A stretch of 64,000 nucleotides of DNA from Cloacibacterium caeni (GTDB lineage Bacteria > Bacteroidota > Bacteroidia > Flavobacteriales > Weeksellaceae). This document shows, in pieces, positions 52,145 to 60,777 of the stretch. Location: assembly GCF_907163105.1 (NCBI RefSeq), contig NZ_OU015321.1, positions 2,247,001-2,311,000 on the forward strand, in the 5' to 3' direction. The translations under genes were made by a program, and so were the position numbers. The first letter of the stretch is position 1. Each line of letters begins with the position of its first letter. The notes below the pieces were generated by a model. The model did not search any database and was not told the DNA's origin. It saw nothing but the letters and a program-made list of their open reading frames with translations.

Positions 52145-53896
52145 TTAAAAACTATTTAAAAATAATTTACCTTTATTATCTTTATCATTTAGTCTTAAGC
52201 AAATATCATTTTTTTCAATTATATTAGGCATTTCTTTTGGCAAATCAGAATCAATTAATGTAATAATATATTGTAAATCGTATTTTTCACAAAGTTCTTT
52301 TACGAGTTTAATATATCTAATTTTTATTCTATCATCAAGTCCTTCTAACACTCCATCGTGATATACAAATTTATAAAATGATTTATTTGAAAAATTAACT
52401 AGTAATGATAAATCAAAAGCAACACATAATAGTTTTTTGTAGGTTGTACCTTGAGATTCAGAAGTATTTAACAAATCTACTTTATTTTGATAATCAGCAT
52501 TAAACTCAATATTTCCTTGGTTATTTAATTTTAAGGAAATTAAAGCATTGGTATCTAAAATCTCTTTAATTATTGAGTTGAAAATTTTGTTAATATTTGA
52601 ATGTTTTCTTTCAGATAAAGCGTCTTTTAATGCTAAAACATAATTTGCTATTGATTCTTTTTTTTCTGCGATATCATTTTCTATGATTAAAGAGTTGTCA
52701 ATTGCTTGAATTTTATCATCAATTCTTTCAACTTCTACTTCTAATGAAACGGTTTTTCTCTGATATTCTTTAAACTTTTTATAACTATCTTTCTGAGTTA
52801 ATAATGATAATAATTCTCCTTTTTGATTTTCAATTTCTCGAATTTTTATGTTCAAATCTAAATATTCCTTTTTCAATTCAGTGAGAGTTTCCAAAAGATA
52901 TTTTTTACGCTCAATAGTTAATGATTTTTGAAAATTAATTAAATCATTATATTCTTTTTTTAATTGTTGCGGATAATATAAATTCACTTCTTCAAACAAA
53001 TCACTAATCGTTTTATTATCAATATCATCATTGATATCAGATAATGAAGATTCTATTTTATTAATTTCGAAGGAAATTCTATATCTATCAGTATTAAATG
53101 CTTGAAGTTGTACGTCTATTTCTTCAACAAGTTTTTTGTTTGTTAGAATATCTTCTTTAAAAAAATTGAATTTATCTATTAATGTTCTAACTTCAAAAAG
53201 TTCATTTTTTTTAATTTCCAAAAGACCTTCAAGTCTGTCCTTTTCAGAAGTATCAATTTGTGCCTCTAATTTCAGGGTTTTTACTTTTCCCTTTAAGAGG
53301 TCGATTTCTTCTTCTATTTCTAATTTCTCTAAGATCAATTTTCCATTAAATCCAAGCAAATCAAAAACAAAAGGCTTCCAATCTTTATGTTTGCCTTTAA
53401 ATTTATTTAACTTGAAGACATCTAAATAATCTTGTTGACTTCTTAAGAAATAAGTTATTGATTTTCTGTAATCCCAATTTGGTAAGATATTAAAGTTTAG
53501 AAACTCATTTAGTCTTGCCTTAGCTTTTTTTAATGTTAGTTCTTCGTCCCAATTAATATCTAATTCAAAATTATTTAGCTTTGAATCATTTAGCTTAAAT
53601 GATATTTTAGTTGGAGTATTTATAGAACGTTTTATTAGTAAATATTTTCCGCTATTTAACTTTAATTCACCGTAAAATTCCTGTCCAATAAAAATATCAT
53701 TACCTAATAATTTATCCGTGTTTTTGTCAAAACTTGATAAAAGTAAAAAATCAATAACTCTTATTAAAGATGTTTTTCCTAAATTATGGGTATCTTCTTT
53801 TTTATCACTTTCTATGAACGCAACAATAGCATTGAATCTTTCATTAAATTCAATATTTTTAAAGTTTTTATTAGAATAAATTTTACTAATCTTCAT
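52145..53896 (-). CDS. ABC-three-component system ATPase (DUF2326-type, SMC-like)
   Basis: A 583-residue ATPase. The N-terminal half-site has an unusual P-loop DTHNLGKTSLI at about 35-45. A long coiled coil (about 190-430) follows. The C-terminal half-site has an ABC-signature-like stretch TSESQGTTYKKLLCVAFDLS and a Walker-B-type YHDGVLEGLDDR with ITLIDSDLP, as in DUF2326. It overlaps the middle-component gene by 11 bp, so the two are translationally coupled. By family it is the motor or sensor of a predicted anti-invader system. Confidence 0.85.
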   Translation of the reverse strand: MKISKIYSNKNFKNIEFNERFNAIVAFIESDKKEDTHNLGKTSLIRVIDFLLLSSFDKNTDKLLGNDIFIGQEFYGELKLNSGKYLLIKRSINTPTKISFKLNDSKLNNFELDINWDEELTLKKAKARLNEFLNFNILPNWDYRKSITYFLRSQQDYLDVFKLNKFKGKHKDWKPFVFDLLGFNGKLILEKLEIEEEIDLLKGKVKTLKLEAQIDTSEKDRLEGLLEIKKNELFEVRTLIDKFNFFKEDILTNKKLVEEIDVQLQAFNTDRYRISFEINKIESSLSDINDDIDNKTISDLFEEVNLYYPQQLKKEYNDLINFQKSLTIERKKYLLETLTELKKEYLDLNIKIREIENQKGELLSLLTQKDSYKKFKEYQRKTVSLEVEVERIDDKIQAIDNSLIIENDIAEKKESIANYVLALKDALSERKHSNINKIFNSIIKEILDTNALISLKLNNQGNIEFNADYQNKVDLLNTSESQGTTYKKLLCVAFDLSLLVNFSNKSFYKFVYHDGVLEGLDDRIKIRYIKLVKELCEKYDLQYIITLIDSDLPKEMPNIIEKNDICLRLNDKDNKGKLFLNSF

Positions 53897-54137
53897 CGTT
53901 GTTGCTTAGTAGTTTTACAGCATCAATATTTTTTAAATATTGAATTTTACCTATTGCAAATAAGAAAGTTAGAGCAAAATCAAAATTGTTTTTTGACTTA
54001 ATTCCGATTTTATGAATTAACATTTCTTTTAAATCGTCATACTTAATTATGCCTTCTTTTGTTAAAAACGACAATATCTTTCCTGCAATATATATCACAG
54101 AAAATTTAATGTTAGTATGTTTAGTTGGCTTTAGCAT
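53886..54137 (-). CDS. ABC-three-component system middle component (MC6-like)
   Basis: An 83-residue protein with an N-terminal MLKPTKHTNIKFSVIYIAGKIL, the conserved opening of the small middle components (family 6 type), then a winged-helix-like part (LTKEGIIKYDDLKEML and FALTFLFAIGKI). Middle components are thought to bridge ATPase and effector. Three bases separate it from the upstream effector gene and 11 bp overlap the ATPase gene. Confidence 0.75.
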   Translation of the reverse strand: MLKPTKHTNIKFSVIYIAGKILSFLTKEGIIKYDDLKEMLIHKIGIKSKNNFDFALTFLFAIGKIQYLKNIDAVKLLSNNDED

Positions 54138-54140
54138 GGA

Positions 54141-55052
54141 TTATTCATTAATACCAATATCACAATTATAATACATATAATGAAGAAAAAGGCGAACCAA
54201 ATTTCGATTGTTACTTAATTCGGGATTATTATCAATTATGAACTTGTATAAATAATTAAAAATCATATCAAATTTATCAAAATCGTCTCGGTGTACAATA
54301 ATTTCTTCATTAATATCATCTATAGTATTTTCATATTTATTCAGATATTCCGAGTTGATAGGATCCATTAAAAATTCTCTGATTTGATCTAAATAAATGA
54401 GTTTCTTTTTTATGACATTGTTAAAATACTCTTTACTCAAATTATTTAATTGATTTTTCTTTTCAATATCTCTTTCTGGAATTTCTGGCAAATTACCTTT
54501 TTTCTTATCTATTTTACTAAAAGAATTAATTATTTCTTTTAAGTCATTTTCATCAAAACTAAGAGGCAATAAAAGTTTATTTAGATTTAAAGTTTTTGCA
54601 ATAGTTGGGTATTGTTTTAACCAAAGTTCAATTGTTTCTAAACCAATTACTCTATTCTCTATTTCTGTTTTCCCATCAAAAATATCTTCAATTTTAGGAT
54701 GCTGAACACCGCTTAGTTTTCTGTTGGTAAAAAGCAAATAAAAATCTATTTTATTTCTCTCTTTTAATTTTTGAATAGCAGGAATCACACTTGTCTTTAA
54801 AATTGTTTGAAAGTCGCTTTCTGAACAACTTGCATTGTTTCTTTGAGTGTGTTTTGCTTGAATAATAACTTTTCCACTCCATGGTTTTGATTTACTCGGA
54901 AATTTATTAGCTATCCCATTAAATTCAGCATCTCTTCCTCCGTCTTTTCCATCAGTAAAAACTACAGTTCCTGTTCCTAAAATCTCACTACATATTAGTG
55001 CTACAAGGTTTTCAAATTCTGTATATGTTAAATTTTCTAATGGATATATCAT
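54141..55052 (-). CDS. ABC-three-component effector with Mrr-like nuclease domain
   Basis: A 303-residue protein. The N-terminal 160 residues look like an Mrr-type PD-(D/E)XK nuclease: FENLVALICSEILGTG, then DGKDGGRDAEF with the catalytic Asp, then VIIQAKHT where QxK replaces ExK. This is followed by a helical domain (about 180-303) that is expected to be the system's C-terminal adaptor. It is the first gene of the operon. Target and activation signal are unknown. A -7 element TATCTTTG (minus, 55073-55066) lies 13 bp upstream of the start. Confidence 0.78.
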   Translation of the reverse strand: MIYPLENLTYTEFENLVALICSEILGTGTVVFTDGKDGGRDAEFNGIANKFPSKSKPWSGKVIIQAKHTQRNNASCSESDFQTILKTSVIPAIQKLKERNKIDFYLLFTNRKLSGVQHPKIEDIFDGKTEIENRVIGLETIELWLKQYPTIAKTLNLNKLLLPLSFDENDLKEIINSFSKIDKKKGNLPEIPERDIEKKNQLNNLSKEYFNNVIKKKLIYLDQIREFLMDPINSEYLNKYENTIDDINEEIIVHRDDFDKFDMIFNYLYKFIIDNNPELSNNRNLVRLFLHYMYYNCDIGINE

Positions 55053-55118
55053 ATTAATTTAATTACAAAGATATTAAATTAGGCTAAAAATATTAGTCTT
55101 GTAAATTTATAATAAAAT

Positions 55119-55868
55119 TTACTTCCTAAAAATTGTTCTCGGTTCTGCTTGTGCTTTTGGATAAATGCATAATTCTGCAATAGAAACTCTTTCTGGTGCA
55201 TTTACACAATACGAAATCGCATCTGCAATATCTTCTGCTTTTAGTGCTTCATAACCAGCATAAACAGTAGCAGCTCGTTGTTCATCTCCTTTGAATCTTA
55301 CTTTAGAAAAATCAGTTTCTACTGCTCCTGGTTGGATATTAGTCACTTTGATTCCAAATTCTGTAAGTTCTATTCTCATTCCTTCGGAAATAACGTCTAC
55401 AGCGCGTTTTGATGCGCAATATACCACACCATTTGCATACGTTTGTCTCGCAGCAACCGAAGAAATATTGATGATATGACCTGTATTTCTCGCTTTCATG
55501 ATTTTAATAATCGGTTGAGAAACATAGAGCAATCCTTTTACATTTCCGTCCATCATCGCATCCCAATCTGCAATATTTCCTTCGGAAATCGATTCTAATC
55601 CATGAGCGTTTCCTGCATTATTCACCAAAACATCTATGTTTTTCCATTCTTGTGGAAGTGAATGGATGGCATTTTCTACTTCTTCTTGGTTTCTTACATC
55701 AAAAACCAAACTGTACAATTCTGTTAAATTGCTTAATTCGATTTGTAATTGCTCTAAAACTTCTTTTCTACGACCACAAATGATCAATCTATGACCTTGT
55801 TTAGCAAAAGTTTCTGCGGTAGCTTTTCCAATTCCTGAAGTTGCACCGGTGATGAATATTGTTTTCAT
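55119..55868 (-). CDS. Short-chain dehydrogenase/reductase
   Basis: About 249 residues from the ATG at 55868 (an in-frame TTG 30 bp upstream is unlikely). Classical SDR: ITGATSGIGKATA cofactor loop, NNAGNA, catalytic Ser in ISSVAA, and YxxxK as YCASK. It resembles YdfG-like 3-hydroxy acid dehydrogenases, NADP-preferring by the Arg in the beta2 loop (CGRRKE). The substrate is unknown. Confidence 0.9.
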   Translation of the reverse strand: MKTIFITGATSGIGKATAETFAKQGHRLIICGRRKEVLEQLQIELSNLTELYSLVFDVRNQEEVENAIHSLPQEWKNIDVLVNNAGNAHGLESISEGNIADWDAMMDGNVKGLLYVSQPIIKIMKARNTGHIINISSVAARQTYANGVVYCASKRAVDVISEGMRIELTEFGIKVTNIQPGAVETDFSKVRFKGDEQRAATVYAGYEALKAEDIADAISYCVNAPERVSIAELCIYPKAQAEPRTIFRK

Positions 55869-55961
55869 TTTAATATTTTTTTCTCGCGGATTTAGCAAAT
55901 TATGCTGATTTTATAATTAATTTTTAAAAAATTTCTGCATAATCAGCACAGAATGCGAGAG

Positions 55962-56333
55962 TTAATTCGCATCAAATGCTTCAAAAGCGTCTTCTAAATG
56001 TGAAATTTTAAGTTTTCCTGATTCGTCTGGAAGGACAGAAATAATATCAAACCTTACTTCTTTGTCTATATTTAGAGATTTTAGGTATTCGTCTGTGGCA
56101 GAAACGATGGATTTAATTTTCTTTTTGGTCACCGCTTCATGAGGTTCCATAAAAATATCAGTTCCTCTCGCTTTTACTTCTATCACTACTATTTTCCCTT
56201 CAAATTCTGTAATGATATCTACTTCTGCTTTTTGAAAACGAAAGTTTTTGGCCAAGATTTTATAGTTTTTTTCGACTAAAAATTGCTCTGCCAATTCTTC
56301 TGCGAGTTTTCCAAAATCATTGTGTTCTGCCAT
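55962..56333 (-). CDS. YraN-family (UPF0102) endonuclease-like protein
   Basis: About 123 residues from the ATG at 56333. The GTG extension to 56375 would run into an interspersed repeat. The motif FRFQKAEVDIITEFEGKIVVIEVKARG has the E, D, ExK arrangement of the PD-(D/E)XK fold found in the family. Function not firmly established. The repeat at 56337-56405 separates it from the LD-carboxypeptidase gene. Confidence 0.88.
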   Translation of the reverse strand: MAEHNDFGKLAEELAEQFLVEKNYKILAKNFRFQKAEVDIITEFEGKIVVIEVKARGTDIFMEPHEAVTKKKIKSIVSATDEYLKSLNIDKEVRFDIISVLPDESGKLKISHLEDAFEAFDAN

Positions 56334-56336
56334 AAT

Positions 56337-56405
56337 ATTTAAACACAGAGAGCTCCGAGTTTTCACTGTGAACACTGTGAATTCTCTGTTTCACTGTGGT
56401 TTATA
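56337..56405. repeat. CACAGAG-type interspersed repeat, copy 2
   Basis: Starts with TTTAAACACAGAGAG and ends with CACTGTGGTTTATAAA, with CTGTGAA and TTCTCTGTT words between. It is clearly related to 18550-18627, and like it, sits between the 3' end of one minus-strand gene and the 5' end of the next. Confidence 0.7.
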
Positions 56406-57333
56406 AAATTTTTACTAATCCTTTTTCCTCAACTTCCATCTTTACCTTACTTCCTATAATTAATGGTCTATTGTCAAAAATATGTCCATTTGGAAAACCA
56501 AAAAGAGTAGGAAAGTTGTATTTTTTGATTCTTTCAGCAATGATTTCGTAAGCAAATTCATCGAATGATTCCTCGTAGTTTTTATTTTCTTTTTCGTCTC
56601 CCATATTGGTCATTCCACCGATTATTAAACCTTTAATTTTTCTGAAAACGCCTGCCAAATCTAGACTTATCAACATTCTGTCAAGCGCATAAAAATTCTC
56701 GCCAATGTCTTCTATGAAAAGAATTTTATCTTTAAAATCAAATGAATACGGAGTTCCTAAAAGTGCATAAATCAAAGCTAAATTTCCGCCAATGAGCTCT
56801 CCTTCTGCTTTTCCTTTTTTATTGAGTTGATGTTTTTCTACGGAATAATGGATTTTTTTTCCTTCTAAAATTTTGAAAATATCTTCATAGCTTCCTTCAG
56901 AAACCCCGAAACTCGCTGTTTTAACGGTTTGTCCGTGAATAGAAGCGAAATTATTTTTCAGTAAATAACTGTTAATGACTGTATTATCAGAATAACCAAT
57001 GTACCATTTCGGATTTTCTCTAAATTCTGAAAGTTTGAGATGTCTCAATAAATGCTGACAACCATAACCACCTCTTGAAGCCCAAATTGCTGAAATTTCT
57101 GGGTAATTGAAAGCCCAATTTAAATCCTGAATTCTTTCTTTTTCGGTTCCTGAATAGTTGTATCCGTTTTCAAATTTTCCAAGAGTATATTTTCCTAAAA
57201 TAGCTTCGTAGCCTTTTGATTTTATCAAACTGATGGTGCTCTGAAGTGATGCTTCTTCTACAAATCCTGCAGGAGAAATAATGGCTATTTGGTCACCTTT
57301 TTTTAAAGTTTTAGGAAAAATAATATTTTTCAT
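56401..57333 (-). CDS. LD-carboxypeptidase (MccF/LdcA-like, S66)
   Basis: A 310-residue serine peptidase that trims the tetrapeptide of muropeptides. Signatures: IAIISPAGFV near the start, WASRGGYGCQHLL, and YIGYSDNTVINSYL with the nucleophilic-Ser region; GGNLALIYALLGTP and EDIGENFYALDRM follow. No signal peptide, so cytoplasmic murein recycling. Starts with an ATGA overlap with the LysE gene. Confidence 0.9.
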   Translation of the reverse strand: MKNIIFPKTLKKGDQIAIISPAGFVEEASLQSTISLIKSKGYEAILGKYTLGKFENGYNYSGTEKERIQDLNWAFNYPEISAIWASRGGYGCQHLLRHLKLSEFRENPKWYIGYSDNTVINSYLLKNNFASIHGQTVKTASFGVSEGSYEDIFKILEGKKIHYSVEKHQLNKKGKAEGELIGGNLALIYALLGTPYSFDFKDKILFIEDIGENFYALDRMLISLDLAGVFRKIKGLIIGGMTNMGDEKENKNYEESFDEFAYEIIAERIKKYNFPTLFGFPNGHIFDNRPLIIGSKVKMEVEEKGLVKIL

Positions 57334-58016
57334 TTTGCTTTTTGATAGAGAATTTCTTTGCTTTCTGCTTCTTCTAAACGTTTATCAAACTGATTGAATT
57401 TTTTATAACTCTGCAGAAAGATGAAAAAACTAAAAATAATAAGAATAATTCCTACAGTTTTTCTGATTTTATTGGCTAAATTTTGGGTCAATTTATAGTG
57501 AAATTGCTTGGCTAATAGTATTTTGAGTAAATCTATTACAAGATAAGTCGCAATCACTAAACTAATATAAAGCATGAAATTCTGCAAATCTGGATATTCA
57601 TTTCTCACCGAAATTACGGTAACCAACCAAAATAAAATAACCCCTACATTCAAAATATTGAACAAGAAACCATTTACAAAGGTTTTGAAATAATTTTGAC
57701 TGATGATTTTTTTCTCATTAGCAACGTGCATTTGAGTTTTGGTAAGCATCATAAAAATTCCGTAAACCAAAATAATAAGCGCTGTAATTCTGTAAAATCC
57801 TGGATGTTTGTCTATAAGTTCTACCAAGTCTGCGCTGGCAAAATAAGCAGCTACAATACACAAAATATCTGCAGTAATCACGCCTAAATCTAATGCCAAT
57901 GCATGACGATGACCTCTACAAAAACTAGTCTCAATCAATAAAAAGAATATTGGTCCTATGAAAACAAGACTCAACATAAATCCTAATCCGATTGCCGAAA
58001 GTATAAGTTCAAGCAT
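57330..58016 (-). CDS. LysE-family amino acid exporter
   Basis: A 228-residue inner membrane protein with six hydrophobic helices. It has the N-terminal GLGFMLSLVFIGPIFFLLIETS and GHRHALALDLGVITADI that typify LysE/RhtB exporters. Substrate unknown. Overlaps the next gene by 4 bp. Its own -7 element TACCTTTG (minus, 58028-58021) stands just 4 nt before the ATG. Confidence 0.85.
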   Translation of the reverse strand: MLELILSAIGLGFMLSLVFIGPIFFLLIETSFCRGHRHALALDLGVITADILCIVAAYFASADLVELIDKHPGFYRITALIILVYGIFMMLTKTQMHVANEKKIISQNYFKTFVNGFLFNILNVGVILFWLVTVISVRNEYPDLQNFMLYISLVIATYLVIDLLKILLAKQFHYKLTQNLANKIRKTVGIILIIFSFFIFLQSYKKFNQFDKRLEEAESKEILYQKAK

Positions 58017-58020
58017 TTAA

Positions 58021-58028
58021 CAAAGGTA
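58021..58028 (-). promoter_or_regulatory. -7 promoter element, 4 nt before the LysE ATG
   Basis: On the minus strand TACCTTTG, spacer TTAA, then ATG at 58016. Confidence 0.55.
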
Positions 58029-58127
58029 AGAAATAAGTATTTAAAGATTAATATTTTTTAAAACTTTGCTTGTTGTTTGAACTAAAATCTTACAAATTTT
58101 AAAGTTAATTCTTTGCGATTTATAGTA

Positions 58128-60275
58128 TTAATCCACCACTTTAAAATCTAATTGTTTAGCTACCAAATTTGCTTTCACCACTTTAATTTTTATGGTGTCC
58201 CCTAATTGATAGGTTTTACCTGTTCTCATTCCTACGATAGAATGGCTTTTAGCTTCATGGAAATAAGAATCATCCATCAAATCACGCAATTTAATTAAAC
58301 CTTCTGCGCCGTTTTCTGGAATTTCTACCCAGAATCCGAAGTCTGCAGTTCCAGAAATCACCCCTTCGAAAACTTCTCCTACGTGTTTTTCCATGAATTT
58401 TACTTGCATAAATTTAATAGAATCTCTTTCTGCATCTGATGCGAGACGTTCCATATCACTGCAATGTTTGCAATATTCTTCGTATTCTGCAGCAAAAGGA
58501 GATTTTCCACCATCTAAATAGTGTTGTAACAAACGGTGAGCGATTAAATCTGGATATCTACGAATAGGAGAGGTAAAGTGCGAGTAATATTCGAATCCTA
58601 AACCGTAATGCCCAATAGGATTGGTAGAATAAACTGCTTTACTCATGCTTCGCATGGCAAGAGTTTCAATCATGTTTTCTTCACCTTTTCCTTTTACATC
58701 TCGCAATAAATTATTGAGAGATTCTGCTACTTTTTTAGAATTGGCAAGATTCATTTTGTACCCGAAAGTACTTACAAATTCTCGCAATGCTTCTAATTTT
58801 GTAGGATTAGGATCATCGTGAACTCTATACACAAAAGTATTTCCCGTAGTTTCTCCTTTTCTATTTAATGAAACAAATTCAGATACTTTTCTGTTCGCTA
58901 AAAGCATAAATTCTTCAATCAAATGATTAGAATCTTTGCTGATTTTAAAATAAACACCAATAGGTTCATTATTTTCGTCTAAATTGAATCTTACTTCACT
59001 TCTGTCAAACGTAATTGCTCCATTTTTAATTCTATTTTTTCTTAGAATTTTAGCGAGTTTATCTAATACCAGTATTTCTTCTGCCAATTCGCCTGTTTTC
59101 GTTTCAATTCGTTCTTGCGCTTCTTCATAGGTAAATCTTCTGTCTGAATGAATAACTGTTCTTCCAAACCATTGATTTTGAACTTCAGCTTTGTCATTCA
59201 ATTCAAAAACTGCAGAAAATGTGAATTTATCTTCATTGGGACGAAGCGAACAAACATCATTACTCAAAACCTCAGGAAGCATTGGAACTACTCTGTCTAC
59301 CAAATATACAGAAGTAGCTCTATTATAGGCTTCATCATCTAAAATAGTTCCCGGTCTTACGTAATGCGAAACGTCTGCAATGTGAACACCAATTTCCCAG
59401 TTTCCATTTTCTAATTTCTGTAAAGAAAGGGCGTCATCAAAATCTTTCGCATCTTTTGGGTCAATGGTAAAAGTGAGAATGTTACGCATATCTCTGCGTT
59501 TTTTCACTTCTGCAGCGGTAATTTTTCTATCAATTTTATCTGCTTCTGCTTCTACTTCTGGTGGAAATTCATAAGGTAAACCATATTCTGCTAGAATAGA
59601 GTGGATTTCAGTTTCATGTTCTCCAGGAAGTCCCAAAACTTGGATAATTTCGCCTTCTGGATTTTTAGAATTCGCATCCCAATTCAGCATTTTTACCACA
59701 ACTTTTTCGCCATCTTTAGCGCCGTTTATTTTATTTTTCGGGATAAAGAAGTCGTTGTTGATTTGTTTTTTGTCAATAACTACAAATCCAAAATCTTTAT
59801 GCGGAACAAACTGAAAAGTTCCTACAAAAGTATCATTTGCACGTTCTAGAACTTCTAAAACAGAACCTTCTAGTTTTTTACCTTTAAAATGATAGGTGAC
59901 GATAAGAACGGTGTCACCTTGCAACGCATCTTTTACATTTTTTTGATGAATAAAAACATCATCTTCTATTCCTTCTACTTTTACATAGGCATTTCCATTG
60001 GCTGCAAAATCGATAACTCCTGTTAACGTATCGGTAATTTGAAGGTTTACAATGTATTTATTTTTCTCCGTTTCCTTAATTTTATCTTCGGCTTTCAATT
60101 TATGAAGTGCCTGAATAACGAGTTCTCTTTGTCTAGGATTTTTATATTCTATTCCGTCTGCAATCTGTTTGTAATTGTATATTTTAGACGCTTTTTTATT
60201 CATAAAACGCAGAATGAGTTTCCCAATATCGCGAAGTTTCTGGTCTTGTTTTTGTGATTTATGTTGTTGTTTCAT
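58128..60275 (-). CDS. rnr: Ribonuclease R
   Basis: A 715-residue 3'-5' exoribonuclease. An N-terminal winged helix (about 10-75) and cold-shock domains (about 80-230) precede the RNB domain, with IDPKDAKDFDDALSL (catalytic aspartates) and the helix HFTSPIRRYPDLIAHRLL. A C-terminal S1 domain (about 630-715) ends with VVKANLVAKQLDFKVVD. It degrades structured RNA. Normal length. Confidence 0.95.
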   Translation of the reverse strand: MKQQHKSQKQDQKLRDIGKLILRFMNKKASKIYNYKQIADGIEYKNPRQRELVIQALHKLKAEDKIKETEKNKYIVNLQITDTLTGVIDFAANGNAYVKVEGIEDDVFIHQKNVKDALQGDTVLIVTYHFKGKKLEGSVLEVLERANDTFVGTFQFVPHKDFGFVVIDKKQINNDFFIPKNKINGAKDGEKVVVKMLNWDANSKNPEGEIIQVLGLPGEHETEIHSILAEYGLPYEFPPEVEAEADKIDRKITAAEVKKRRDMRNILTFTIDPKDAKDFDDALSLQKLENGNWEIGVHIADVSHYVRPGTILDDEAYNRATSVYLVDRVVPMLPEVLSNDVCSLRPNEDKFTFSAVFELNDKAEVQNQWFGRTVIHSDRRFTYEEAQERIETKTGELAEEILVLDKLAKILRKNRIKNGAITFDRSEVRFNLDENNEPIGVYFKISKDSNHLIEEFMLLANRKVSEFVSLNRKGETTGNTFVYRVHDDPNPTKLEALREFVSTFGYKMNLANSKKVAESLNNLLRDVKGKGEENMIETLAMRSMSKAVYSTNPIGHYGLGFEYYSHFTSPIRRYPDLIAHRLLQHYLDGGKSPFAAEYEEYCKHCSDMERLASDAERDSIKFMQVKFMEKHVGEVFEGVISGTADFGFWVEIPENGAEGLIKLRDLMDDSYFHEAKSHSIVGMRTGKTYQLGDTIKIKVVKANLVAKQLDFKVVD

Positions 60276-60312
60276 ATTTTGTTTTAGTGTTTTTTTAATT
60301 TTTATAAATTTA

Positions 60313-60341
60313 AATAAAAATCTCCAACTTTCGTCGGAGAT
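60313..60341 (-). terminator. Intrinsic terminator of rpiB
   Basis: On the minus strand a 9-bp stem ATCTCCGAC / GTTGGAGAT closed by a GAAA tetraloop, followed by T-rich sequence. Confidence 0.82.
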
Positions 60342-60345
60342 GGTT

Positions 60346-60777
60346 TTATTTACAAGTAATTTTATCTACTCTGTTTTGATGTCTTCCTCCTTCGAAATCG
60401 GTGGTGAGAAATTTCTCTATGATTTCTAGCGCCAATTCTTTGGCAATAAATCTGGCAGGCATTGCTATCATATTACAATTATTATGTTGTCGAGATAATT
60501 CTGCAATTTCTGGCATCCAAGCTAATGCACATCTTATTCCTTGGTGTTTATTGGCACTTAATTGTACGCCTTGTCCGCTTCCACAAAATAAAATTCCAAA
60601 TTCACAATCTCCGTTTTCTACAGCACTTGCAGCAGGATGTACAAAATCTGGATAATCTACAGAATCTAAACCATGGGTTCCAAAATCTACCAATTCATAT
60701 TTTCCTTCTAATTGTTTCTTTGCAAATTCCTTGTATTCATAGCCTGCGTGATCTGCGGCGATTGCTATTTTTTTCAT
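60346..60777 (-). CDS. rpiB: Ribose-5-phosphate isomerase B
   Basis: A 143-residue enzyme interconverting ribose-5-P and ribulose-5-P. IAIAADHAGYEYK is the N-terminal signature. The active-site cysteine (Cys65) is in LFCGSGQG; NANKH-type HQGIRCALAW follows. -7 element TAATTTTG (minus) about 20 bp upstream. Confidence 0.95.
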   Translation of the reverse strand: MKKIAIAADHAGYEYKEFAKKQLEGKYELVDFGTHGLDSVDYPDFVHPAASAVENGDCEFGILFCGSGQGVQLSANKHQGIRCALAWMPEIAELSRQHNNCNMIAMPARFIAKELALEIIEKFLTTDFEGGRHQNRVDKITCK

